Below are positions 31,275-40,831 of a stretch of 64,000 nt of DNA, piece by piece; the first letter of the stretch is position 1, and each line of letters begins with the position of its first letter. Location of the stretch: the NCBI GenBank assembly GCA_905178155.1, contig CAJINV010000019.1, positions 750,475-814,474 on the forward strand. Reading direction: 5' to 3'. Position numbers and translations under genes: made by a program. The DNA is from Amoebophrya sp. A120. Its lineage: Eukaryota > Sar > Dinophyceae > Syndiniales > Amoebophryaceae. Below the pieces are notes generated by a model. That model was not told the origin of the DNA and did not search any database. It saw nothing but the letters and a program-made list of their open reading frames with translations.

Positions 31275-32918
31275 TTAAGATGAAGAAGAACCGCTTAGAA
31301 AGAAGCCCCAGAGCCTGCCCACCAGCGACCGTCCGGCAGCGTTGTCCAGGGCCGCTTGCAACGTGACCTGCTCCTCATCTTCCGCTTCCGTGTCACTTGC
31401 GGCGGCCTGACGAGAGTTCTTCAACAGAAGTGTGCGTTGCGGCAGAGAATCCTCGTCCTCGGCGAGCAAGGTGCTGATAGAAGGCGACGCGGCGGAAGGT
31501 GGAGGAGATGCTTGACGACCTGCCACCGTCTTCTTCTCCTGGTCCCGCTCCTTCACACCTTGACTCTCTTGATTAACTGCCCCCGTCTTGTTTTTATCTA
31601 CATCACCCACCCGGAGCGAAAGAGCGCGGCTTTGTGCATCTAGTAGGCTCCCGTCAACAGCAGCAACAAGCCCGTCGACGTCGGCTTGATCTTCACCAAG
31701 GGAAAGAACAGCCTCTGACGTACCGTCCATATTCGCAGCAGATGGAAATGCAGTATCTACTCCTGCTTGACGAACAAGAGGCGCATGATCCACTGCCAGA
31801 ACATGAAGCTTGTTCTTCGCGGCGGCAGACTTCTTCGGAGAGGTCCCGGCGGTAGGACTGTGACCTTGTGGAACATGATCAATGGTGTTCGTCATGTTGT
31901 TCTCATGTTCCTTCATCTCTACTTTCCGCGGCAGCGAATCATCCTCGTCTTCGTCCGGCAACAGGCTGCATGGATGAATTGCCGTAGAAGTAGGTGGCCC
32001 AACGTCCTCCGGGTTGGTCGTGGATGTCCGTTTTTGTTTTGTGTTTTCCTGCTCGGTAGTTCTTGTGCGAGTGCTGCGCATGTCTGCTGACGCCTGTTTC
32101 ATCTTCTGGGTACGAGTTGTATTGTTCTCACTTCTCCTCGAAGATTGTTCTGGTTCCTCATCGCCACGGACATCAGGTTGCGCCGGTACCCCGCCTTTGT
32201 TTCGTCGTGGCTCCCGCTCTGCTAGTTTTATTTTTACGGGTGGAGCTTCAACTTGTTCTTCAACTTCGACTTCCGCGGCTCGCGTCGTGCTTGTCGCGTC
32301 ATCTTGCTCTTCCTCCTTCGGGGCCACAAGAACACGGTTTACAACACGGTCGTCACCATCTGCAAGTCCAGTAGCAGGAACAACATCGGCTTCCTTATCT
32401 TGGGCAACAACAGTTTCTGCTGTGCCAGCAGTGGCAGTGAGTGAATGGGTCTTGGTTGCGGAAACAGGCGACTCCACTGCAACAGATGCACTGCCGGCAG
32501 GATCGTGTTGATCGTCTTCCGCTTCTTCCGGGAGGTTTTTTGTGATGTTCTCTTCCTCCTCTGCCTCCCGGTCATTTTTCGCCCGGCAGAGGAGGCCCCG
32601 CAAGCGATGCACACCAGCGAGGCAAGGGGAGACGATGAGGTAATAAAGGACAAGGAACATCACGAAGGTGCAAAAGTAGGCGAAGACCCCTTGAATGGAG
32701 TACCACGAACGTCGTTCCAGCTGCCCTTCATAGGTTCCGACCGAGTTGTCAGGATTTTGTTCGCAATCGCAATCGCCAATCGTCGAAGTGTCAGTGCAAG
32801 GAAGGAATGAAACAAAATTGTCGAAGAGCCAAGTCGAAACCCAAGATGTTGCCGCGCTTGCTGTTGTGATGCTGATGCAGTCAAGATCAACTACATACAT
32901 GCAAAAAAACAAACACAT
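31275..32918 (-). CDS. Membrane protein with a long acidic disordered tail
   Basis: A single uninterrupted frame from ATG 32918 to a stop at 31275 (547 residues). The N-terminus (MCLFFCMYVVDLDCISITT) is weakly hydrophobic and may be a signal sequence. A short Cys-containing segment (FVSFLPCTDTSTIGDCDC) precedes one clear membrane helix (GVFAYFCTFVMFLVLYYLIV, residues about 78-97). The remaining 430 residues are low-complexity, rich in Glu, Asp, Ser, Thr and Ala with basic patches, ending LVGRLWGFFLSGSSSS. Topology by inference: small lumenal part and large cytosolic tail. No homologous domain recognised. No intron or introner. The plus-strand frames here are composition shadows. Confidence 0.7.
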   Translation of the reverse strand: MCLFFCMYVVDLDCISITTASAATSWVSTWLFDNFVSFLPCTDTSTIGDCDCEQNPDNSVGTYEGQLERRSWYSIQGVFAYFCTFVMFLVLYYLIVSPCLAGVHRLRGLLCRAKNDREAEEEENITKNLPEEAEDDQHDPAGSASVAVESPVSATKTHSLTATAGTAETVVAQDKEADVVPATGLADGDDRVVNRVLVAPKEEEQDDATSTTRAAEVEVEEQVEAPPVKIKLAEREPRRNKGGVPAQPDVRGDEEPEQSSRRSENNTTRTQKMKQASADMRSTRTRTTEQENTKQKRTSTTNPEDVGPPTSTAIHPCSLLPDEDEDDSLPRKVEMKEHENNMTNTIDHVPQGHSPTAGTSPKKSAAAKNKLHVLAVDHAPLVRQAGVDTAFPSAANMDGTSEAVLSLGEDQADVDGLVAAVDGSLLDAQSRALSLRVGDVDKNKTGAVNQESQGVKERDQEKKTVAGRQASPPPSAASPSISTLLAEDEDSLPQRTLLLKNSRQAAASDTEAEDEEQVTLQAALDNAAGRSLVGRLWGFFLSGSSSS

Positions 32919-32995
32919 TTTTCGTTTATTTGAATACGGTTTATTTTCTCCTTGGAACTGGTGCTACCAGCAAAACCGTCACGCTTGACGAACTT

Positions 32996-33199
32996 TCAGG
33001 TACAATCAGAGGGCTGCATTGCGGCTTTGGTGGAGGCGTTATCTGGTGCTTGCAATCCAGCTTTCTTCCTGTGAATCAGCGTTTGCAACCAGGAGTGCAT
33101 GGTTTCTTTGACTTGATTCAAAATTTTGTATATCATATACCGGAGGCGGCCGCTGGAGAAGACGAAGAGTGGGACACATGGATAAATGGCAACAGCCAT
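32996..33199 (-). CDS. Possible small protein of 67 residues
   Basis: An ATG frame reads MAVAIYPCVPLFVFSSGR, then a basic amphipathic stretch (YMIYKILNQVKETMHSWLQ, LIHRKKAGL) to a stop at 32996. It resembles a short signal-anchored peptide or an isolated exon. It lies just upstream of the acidic-tail gene on the same strand. Composition is the only support. Confidence 0.3.
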   Translation of the reverse strand: MAVAIYPCVPLFVFSSGRLRYMIYKILNQVKETMHSWLQTLIHRKKAGLQAPDNASTKAAMQPSDCT

Positions 33200-33475
33200 T
33201 CTGTGCTGGGCTTATCGTACTGAAAACCTTTCTCCGCATCCCTTGGGCAACCGCAACACGTAAAGCACTACATAATTCTGCGATAAAGCTCAAACACTGA
33301 CGATGATATGTGGTTACTTCCGTTTCGGTTTCAGAATTCTTGCACAAAGGACGCTACTTGCGAATTCGATTATTGTAGCAGTACAATGTACTGCGTAATG
33401 GTGAGGTAACGTGGCGAGCACGGAGGTAAGCGTTAAGCCGAAACTTTTCGCAACCAAAATATGCATGATGTCGTG

Positions 33476-33495
33476 CTCACACACACACACACACT
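33476..33495. repeat. Short CA microsatellite
   Basis: About nine CA units in a gene-free stretch (32919-33871) that otherwise shows nothing but the small frame at 32996-33199 and AT-rich sequence. Confidence 0.8.
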
Positions 33496-33871
33496 CACGC
33501 GGTGTCTGATTAACGATTTTTAATTTTAAGGCTTATTCAAATTAGTTATTTTTTTAAGTACGCTGTCATCGTCCGGTAGCAACATAATGTCGCTCCCCGC
33601 TTGCGCTACGTACAATGGATGCGCATAACGAGGATGAGAATGAAATGGAAATGCTCACCTCGGCACAAAGAACTAGTGGTCGAGTAGTTTGAATTTACTT
33701 TGAACTTTAAAAATGCAAGGCGACACGCATGCTTTTTGGGCCACCTGGCCTAATGAAGGTGGGGACACATACCGACTTTTTGTTTTTGTTTTGTCTTTTG
33801 CTTAGCAACAAGTATTATTTACCCTGTCATTCGTTTTTGATTTTGTTTTTGTTTTGGAAATAAAACAAAAA

Positions 33872-36493
33872 TCAGCTCATGCTTACGTGTACATGTTGCA
33901 TTGCGGGGTCGCGCGGCATGTTTCCAAGTCGATAACGCTGGTTGCTGAGCCACTCCCCAAGCTGCACAAAACTACCGGCGCCACAACCGAACCACCTGGA
34001 GCGGCCTTCGGCAGTTGGTTCTTCTGTTGGTGTTGCCGTTTTTGCATCTTCGATTAGTTGAGTGACCCACTTTTTAAGGCTCCTTGTTCCGAATATCAGC
34101 TCCCTCCAAAGTTTTTCTCCTTCTGGTCCCTTTGACGGCTCTGCCGTTTGTGACTCTTCGTATTCTAAGTTTAAGTTTATGTTCTTCCAGTCCTCGCCCA
34201 CGAATCGGAATATCGTTTTGTCAAGTTGAAAGAAGAGAGCTGGGTATTCTTCCTCGTCGGTTAGGAGCGTTCTGCTGGAACCGGCGACAGTTGCAGTTTC
34301 GTCTCCACACACAAACCGCGAAAACGCACGAAAGAGATCTTCCGCTTTTTCCTGTGATTTCTCGTTTGCGAACATGCTAATTTCACGGTCGGCAAGAAGT
34401 GGGTGACGTTGGACCAGGAGCTGCCTCTTTACCAGCGTGGTAAAGAGGAGCCTGTTTAGAAGTAACGTGGGACGCTTCGCAAACTTAATTCCAGAGTCGC
34501 CACTCCCACTTCCGTCCAGGGCAGTGCCAGCAAGATCTGGCCTCAAGTCCGCACCTCGAACTGCCAAAGACTCGATGTCGTCTTTAATCAGCTGGCGTGC
34601 TGCCTCCGCTGCGGAGCTTTTGAGCTTCGAGCTTCGCCTGAAGACGACTGTGGGCTTCTGCTCGTCTGGAGGAAACAAGTAGGCAAGCATTGCTGATTTT
34701 AGTTTGCACATCAATTGCACAAGAAAGCTCACATAGAACATGGCGTTATCGGCAATTGCTTTTGTTTCTGTTGGTGTTACTTTGGTGTAGCTGTATCCTG
34801 TGCAAATACGTCTGGGCTTAAAAAGTGTCATGCTAATGTGCGGATGATCATGATGTTGATGACGTACAGATTACCATTCGCAGACAAGTTCAAGTGTGAC
34901 AGCTTTATTGGGAGCTGTATGCTGTGTATTTGTTTCGCATGACGATAAGTCGCACTTTTTGTTTTTGTCATCTACGAACCAGGAAAAGTCTCTGATATTG
35001 CGCCAGAACATGCAGCTTAAAACAAAATCTACAACCAAAGCCCTGCGATGAAAGATTGATAATCACTCTAAATCATGCAGCCAATGCAGATCCAGTCCCA
35101 GACATACAACTTGCAGTAGATACTACTCGCGGCAGCATATGAGTCGCGCCCGTCCGTGCCAAAGATCCATATGCATTGCAAATATGCAATTGTGGGTTAT
35201 TTACTTTGGATGATGCTTATCATTTGGAATAGAGAAAAATGAAAATCAGTCTTGCTCAGAAGTCGCCATGGGTATGCGCGCTTTCTGTCGCCCGGAGAGG
35301 GCATTTCCCCTCTTGCCCAAACGTGGAAAAGTCTCCGCAGAACCTGTTACAGTCGCGTGCGTTTCATGCTCTGCTGTAGGTGCAGATCCAAACACTGCAC
35401 CACAAATATGTAATGGAAATAGCACTCATCCAAAAGCAAAATCCGCGGAGATATTTGCAATTGATATGCGGCTTCCCAGGTTTTCTACGAGCTGTGCACT
35501 GAAAATTTGTCAACGTCTCGGAGGTCTACCTTGGAATACGAAAAAGGCTTAATGAAGATAATGCCGGGAATACAAAAAACGTTGATCTTCATAATCTCAC
35601 AGTAGCTGTGGAAAGTGGCAGAGCTTTGTGTGCGAAACTCTATTTTTTTTGATATTTCGATGATGATAATCATGCAAAAATGCGTGCTGCATAGCATACT
35701 ACTAAAGTGGCATGCGAAAAATAAATGCGCGTCGTGGTTTGTGCCTGCACAAGCATCAGAGCAGCTTCTTCGAAGCCTCTTTGTGAGTGTCGCGGAAACT
35801 GTACCTGCCTAGACTACTAGCATCCATAAAAAAAAATATACATAGCCGCGGCCGAGTTCGCCTCTAGAAGTATATGGCTACAACTCATTTCCAATTTAAA
35901 TTTATATGGCATATAACAACATGATAGCGGCAGCATAATGCTGCCGCTATCATGTTGCAAGACGACTTCTTTTTAGGCGCGCTTCTTTCATCTAAAATGC
36001 TGTCAGCACCGTGCGTGTTCCTAAGTAATCCTTCGCAGGACTCAGACAAATTTGCAGAATGATACAGGATGATCACCATCTTGCGGATCAACATCTCGCG
36101 CGTGGTCACTTGCGTCACGTACTAGGATGCCCTTGGCAACAAGTCGCGGCAATTTTGTCAAAAAAATAGGCTCCAAAACAGCGACGAGGCGATCCACCAC
36201 CCTCTTCGCGAATCCATCGGTCAGTCCCGTGGCCATGGCGTATTCAGGCAGGATATTCTGTGCAAAAGTATCACAGATGTACGAAGGATAAGGCTGCACC
36301 ACTGCAAGACGAACCTTTCCTCTCGCTTCTTCCTTGCTACTACCTCACTGTTTTGATCAGCATATCTGGCCTTGGAGAGGCTTGCGTGCATGGCATCTCG
36401 TACATGCAAGCAATACTTTGGCATTGCATACGTAACACGACTGAAGCGATCCAACTCAGCTTCCACAAGTGCTGGTACCAGTTCGTTACTCAT
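33872..36493 (-). CDS. Tandem family copy A, probably incomplete or decaying
   Basis: First of three tandem paralogues sharing a core that contains (V/L)(E/Q)LMCKxKSA. The 3' exon (about 34794-33872) reads DNAMFYVSFLVQLMCKLKSAM, SRFVCGDETATVAGSS, LFFQLDKTIFRFVGEDW and LWRELIFGTRSLKKW. Upstream, exons at about 36493-36431 and 36248-36120 join across the introner at 36254-36430 to give ELVPALVEAELDRFSRVTPE and GLTDGFAKRVVDRLVAVLEP, aligning with copy B (ALTGMLDGMGQRLVSR, VLEPVFF). Between them (34795-36060) lie eroded introner ends and a 41-bp palindrome, and I could not find a clean join; a frame at about 36110-36010 (MLIRKMVIILYHSANL) may be a second copy of the core helix. The region homologous to the N-terminus of copy C is absent. 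A truncated gene or pseudogene is possible. Function unknown. Confidence 0.5.
34795..35475. mobile_element. Eroded, possibly nested introner ends in copy A
   Basis: Introner-like ends occur at 34795 (TATCCTGTGCAAATACGTCT, then GGGCTT), 35171 (TATGCATTGCAAATATGCAA) and 35474 (reverse strand TATCAATTGCAAATATCTCC). Flanking pentamers do not match, so these are probably remnants of two or three family A-like insertions, one inside another. Confidence 0.5.
35917..35957. repeat. 41-bp perfect palindrome
   Basis: Two 20-bp arms (left arm CAACATGATAGCGGCAGCAT) are exact reverse complements around a single central A. It could extrude as a cruciform or fold as a perfect RNA hairpin. It lies in the unresolved middle of copy A. 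Confidence 0.95.
36254..36430. mobile_element. Introner, family B, diverged
   Basis: Ends TATTCTGTGCAAAAGTATCA and TATGCAATGCCAAAGTATTG. Flanks cagga and cgtaa no longer match well. Removal of element plus five bases still gives FSRVTPEYAMATGL in frame, aligned with copy B, which has no intron there. Confidence 0.8.
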
Positions 36494-36514
36494 GAATTCG
36501 TTTACCCTCTGCGT

Positions 36515-36560
36515 CTATGCTGTACAAATATGCCTCCTGGGTCTGAAAAAGTCAAATGTC
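36515..36560. mobile_element. Isolated family A-like end
   Basis: Reads TATGCTGTACAAATATGCCT then CCTGGGTCTG, a worn family A terminus just upstream of the first exon of copy A. No matching right end is found before copy B. Confidence 0.45.
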
Positions 36561-36826
36561 AGCACTTCGAGCAGCAGCACAATAAAGACTGCCCTTGCAG
36601 TATGGTATCCCAGGATCAGAAACAATGACACATCTTCAACACGAGGACATGCACTTCGTTTATACTTTCTCTTCTATATGTGAGCAACAAAGGCCACGCG
36701 ATTGCAAGTATCTTGCATGTCGAATTAAGATTATTGTAATCATTATTTTTTTTAGACCAGGCTTTTTTATTCGAATCCATTTTTAGACTGGGCACAGATG
36801 AAATCTGTACTGAAAAGCACAAGAAC

Positions 36827-39373
36827 TCAAATAGTTGTGTATCCTATGAAAAAACGTACCCAACCTCCCATTTTGATCATTCTGAAGAGACTGCGCTACA
36901 GAGCAAGCTAAAGTCCGGTGTCCATGGGGTCCACTGCACGGCGCGCACGAACGTCCTCAGAAGAACTGGCCGCAGAGGACGACCGGCAACGCAACTAGTA
37001 ATTGTCGACCTCAGTTCGTAAACGCGAAGTCCGCGTAGCATCTCGATTTCCTTCTTGTCTAGCAGACTCTCGATGGTGATGTGGGTACGTGGTTCTTACT
37101 TAGGATATTCTGCTGGTTGTCAACATGCGTGCCACTAGCTGCGTGGGTGTGGCATCCTCCTCTATGGCGATAAACAATCTATGCAAAACCTTCAAAACAA
37201 GACAGTATTTAGCACTTTTCTTTGGAGATGATTCTCGATAGACCGGGAGGCATTTGCAAGTGATAATTCGAAGAACTGTTCCTGCCCGAGAAATTCCGCC
37301 ATCTCCGATGGTTCCCCTGATGCCTCGTGCTTCCGTGTAGCGAATTTCTCTACCAATTGTGCGCCGGTCAGATGCTGCAGAAATTCGTTCTGGAAGTGGC
37401 GCAGAACTTTTTCCTGTAAAGGCGCCAATTCTGAAGGACCAGGAAAGACGAAGACCGCGTTTATCCAAAGCTCTCTTCCTTGGTCTCCTGGTGGGGACAA
37501 GTTGTAGGTTCTTCTGAGATCGAAATTGAAGATTGTTCTGTCGAGTGTGAAGGATAGGCCAGGAAATATTTCCTGCGATGGCGTTCCACTGAGAGTGGCA
37601 GTTTCGTCTCCACAGACAAACATCGAGAACGCAAAAAAAAAGTGACGGACCAGTTTGCGTGTCTCTGCGTTCTCAGTAAGCGTCTTGCCTTCGCCTCGCG
37701 GTTCCATAAGCATCTTATGAAGAAATACGGTGGGGTTGCGAGCAAACCAAAGAGGAGTGCCCTCGTCGGTATTGGGTACGACTACAAGTTGGCGGCCCGC
37801 CTCGCCCTGTATCCTCTGCAAAAGTATCGTGCTCGTACTAGTCGCACAAATGCATGTCGACAGATCTGTAATACTAGCCTACTTCTAGATCTAGGGGAAA
37901 CGAAAATTACAATTATTACATTTCTTCTTTTGAAAAAAAAAGCGTATTAAGATAAAAAATTATACGATTCGTATTGAATACGATACTTTTGCAATGCATA
38001 TCCCGCAGCGGCCCCAACTCATCGCGAGGCAAGCCGTCCGGCCCGGGAATTTTGGGTTCCGTCCAATCATTTCGGTTTTTCAAAAAACTTAGCTCATTTT
38101 CCAAAACGGCCGCAAAGTAATCAAAAGCACGTCTGCCCCCGGGGTCGCGCTCGGGTAAACGAAGTGCGTGGGCGATTAGTGCCGATTTTAGTTTACACAT
38201 TAGCTCCACCATGTAACAGACCGAAAAAAGCATCCTTTCCAAGCCGTACAAGGTACCACCATCTGGCGTGTGCATCCGAGCATCCCCATCCTGGTCGCTC
38301 GGCACTCGAAAGAAAAACACGGGCTCCAAAACCCTTACAAACCGAGATACTAGTCTCTGACCCATTCCGTCGAGCATGCCAGTGAGTGCTGCATAGGTGA
38401 GATCAGTAGTCACCGAAAATATGAGCTGTAGCTCAGATTCTACGAGAGGTTCCACCACCTCGCCCAGTGTTTTGTCTACAGCTTCCTCGAAGTCTGGATG
38501 ACCAATGAGAGGAAGGAGTTCACCTCGATCGTGAAGATCGCTTGTTAGGGACTCCATACCAACTGCCTCCGCAGGCTTAGCCCAAGGGTTTGCTCCCAGA
38601 CGAGACGTCAAAAACGATTTCATGTGCATTTCGACTGTGTCTACCATCGACTTCAACAAGGCCTTGTCCTCGGTCCACTTCAGGTCTGTACCATGTTCCC
38701 GCATCGCGCGTCTCTTGTTCATTTCTTCTAGCTCTGGCCGTGTAACAGTAACATAAGCTGCGCCGCGGGCGGGCGTTTGCGTTTCAGAAGGTTCAGCACG
38801 AGCTACAGGTACAGTTTTCGGTAGACTTTCCACTGGTGGTTGTAGTTGTGCTACATCGACATGTTCTTGACTTGCAGCGACTGGCGCATTCACATTCTGG
38901 AGCGCGACGAGGTGGACGGGCCTGCCCATCTCAATCGTTTCTTCTGGCGATCCATGGCCATCATGTGAACCTTCTCTGGCGGCCCATTGACATCCAGCAC
39001 CACCAGGACATGCGCCTCGCGACTTCTCCAGCTTTTTAGGGGGCTCGCGGAAGATTGCGTGCTTCCAACACTCAAACACATCATTTTTGTAAGCATAATC
39101 TTGTTGGTAGTCTGCATCGTCTTCGGATGCCTTTTTTCCAATGCTGATCCAGTCTCCAGTGCTGTCAACGAATACGGATGACCAGTCCAGGTGGATGCGC
39201 ATTTGACTTTGAGATGATTGAGCCGGGTCGATACGCATATTCTCGGTGGAGCGGCAAGATGAAGTCACGTCAACTCCCTTCAAGTCCTCGAACACGGGGC
39301 CGTCGAATCCAAACACGAAGTGCGAAAAAGAGTGAAATTGTATCAGGTAGAAGAAAATCCCTAACTGGAAGAA
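36827..39373 (-). CDS. Tandem family copy B
   Basis: The first visible exon opens after an acceptor (TGGCTTCTTCCAG) at about 39373 and reads LGIFFYLIQFHSFSHFVFGF, which aligns with the end of the histidine-phosphatase-like domain of copy C. Then follow MRIHLDWSSVFVDSTGDWIS, a linker, HPDFEEAVDKTLGEVVEPLV, GQRLVSRFVRVLEPVFFF and the core YMVELMCKLKSALIAH. Removal of the introner at 37810-38000 gives GPLRDEAGRQLVVVPN; next come FSMFVCGDETATLSGTP and FTLDRTIFNFDLRR. A 26-nt intron (37190-37215) joins ENHLQRK to VLHRLFIAIEEDATPTQL, and an introner at 36840-37107 lies six bases before the stop at 36827 (LTTSRTI). 5' exons encoding the rest of the phosphatase-like domain were not found upstream, so the copy may be 5'-truncated. 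Function unknown. Confidence 0.7.
36840..37107. mobile_element. Introner-like element, family G ends, unusual interior
   Basis: Ends TATCCTATGAAAAAACGTAC and TATCCTAAGTAAGAACCACG then TACCCA. Flanks ttgtg and ttctg (one mismatch). Removal gives TTSRTI and stop. Unlike the others it lacks the shared TTTGTNATGC motif, and its minus strand carries an open frame of about 65 codons (ITIESLLDKKEIEMLRGLRV). Confidence 0.7.
37190..37215 (-). other. Probable 26-nt GT-AG intron in copy B
   Basis: On the minus strand it begins GTGCTAAAT and ends GTTTTGAAG. Unspliced, the frame ends at a TGA inside it; spliced, AAA joins GTT TTG CAT and continues for about 27 codons to the introner at 37107. Confidence 0.55.
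37810..38000. mobile_element. Introner, family B
   Basis: Ends TATCCTCTGCAAAAGTATCG and TATGCATTGCAAAAGTATCG. Flanks ccctg and tcccg agree at three of five bases. Removal gives GPLRDEAGRQLVVVP in frame. Copy C has no intron in the matching place. Confidence 0.85.
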
Positions 39374-40831
39374 GCCACAGAATTAGAAATGCTTGTCGCG
39401 GTCATGCATATATTTTTGTGGCGCCGTTCCCGCCGTCACACAAGCGTTGAAAGTTTGAAAATAGAGGGAGGGGCCCGAAAAAAAAAAATAAAGCGAAGAT
39501 ATATTTTCAGCGATTTCTATTATCCCGTCCCCAACTACAAGTCAAGCAACTCTTGGAAAATACAAATCCCTCCGGTGAGCAGGGCCAAGACCAGGCCAGT
39601 TGTCGCCCAGTAATTAATTGACCGAGCTGGTTGAGCACGGACCGTGTCGAGGTCGAGGTCGACCGGCTTATTTGAGCACGGAGTGAGCCGCGGCAACCTT
39701 CTAGAAGAAACACGCAAGCCACCAGTGACCCAGGGCTAGTATGTACGGCAAGTAGAACGTGAGCGAAGGAAACACAAAACAAGGCGATCCCCGAAGCAGA
39801 TAAGCGCGCCCAGCAGTCAGGAGGTGCGTTAGTGTGTTTCGCTCGCACGCAGGCATGTCAGGGACAGAGAGAGCACGCGCCCAGAAAAGTACTAGACGGG
39901 ACGCCCTCGACTTTCACCCAAGGGGCTCCTGCGAGTCAGCACAGCCACCTGTTATGGCTCAGCTTTCTCCACCTACCGAAAGGTGGGGGAGTGGAGGAAC
40001 ACGAACAACTGTGCTCGGCTCTGCGCTACTAGGCGCTGCGGTTGGATGGATTCGGCGATGCCCGGCACCTCAATGCATTACAACATGAACACAATAGAGA
40101 TACTCCTTTCAGACGAAGGCGAAAATAAAAGCGGCGCTCGGGGTCCTTTGTAAGCAACTTGCGAGAGCCTTTTCGACGGGCAACGGCGACGGCTAATCCA
40201 TCGCAATCGAAGGAAGCGGCTTCCTTTGATTCCGATGATTAGGGAAACCAATCGAAAACGGGGCAAATAAAACACCGACGACCGTATCTTGGTCTGTACC
40301 TACAACACGCGTGGTCGAAAGCGATGGACGAACGACGCGAGATCTCGAGTGAGGTCCTAAGACCATATCGAGCACGGGGGATGCGCATCGACACTTCAGA
40401 TTCGTGGCGCTCCATCTTTCTGTTGGACAAGCGCAAGCAGAAGGGGATTGGGCCGCCATGCAGGCACAATGGCGCCGGGATCTGCGCATAACGATAAAAA
40501 ACGCAGCGCAGTGGTTAAAAACTGTCTGTTGAAGAAGATGGGCCCACAGGACGAGGCTTGCTTGAGATGAGCAGGCAGTTAAACTTGGCAGCCGGAAAAG
40601 CAGGTCGCCGTGTTTCATCTTTCAACTTCTGGTCGAAACATGTCCAAATAGACCCAACTGATGAAGAATGAGTCATAACATCACAATCATGAGAAATGGC
40701 TGTGCCTCCACGCCTCCGCCTGTTCCTCCACCTTCAGACTCTGTTCAGCGGAACATGCGAAAAGATCTTCGCGTGGAGGGGAGAGGCACAAACTATCATT
40801 TGCTACACCGATAGCTACTTTAGCGGTACGT
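39374..40831. other. GC-rich gap between copies B and C with a possible retroelement remnant
   Basis: A GC-rich stretch begins near 39590. On the plus strand 40274-40350 reads TDDRILVCTYNTRGRKRW, resembling the start of the endonuclease domain of LINE-type retrotransposons (CTYNTR), followed by short plus-strand frames in shifting phase (MDERREISSEVLRPYRARGM; AAMQAQWRRDLRITIKNAAQ). No reverse transcriptase is visible. This may be a dead 5' fragment of a LINE. Confidence 0.3.

Noticed and set aside
35268-35552. Plus-strand gene of 94 codons
   Set aside because: It lies over eroded introner ends in copy A and has no protein features.
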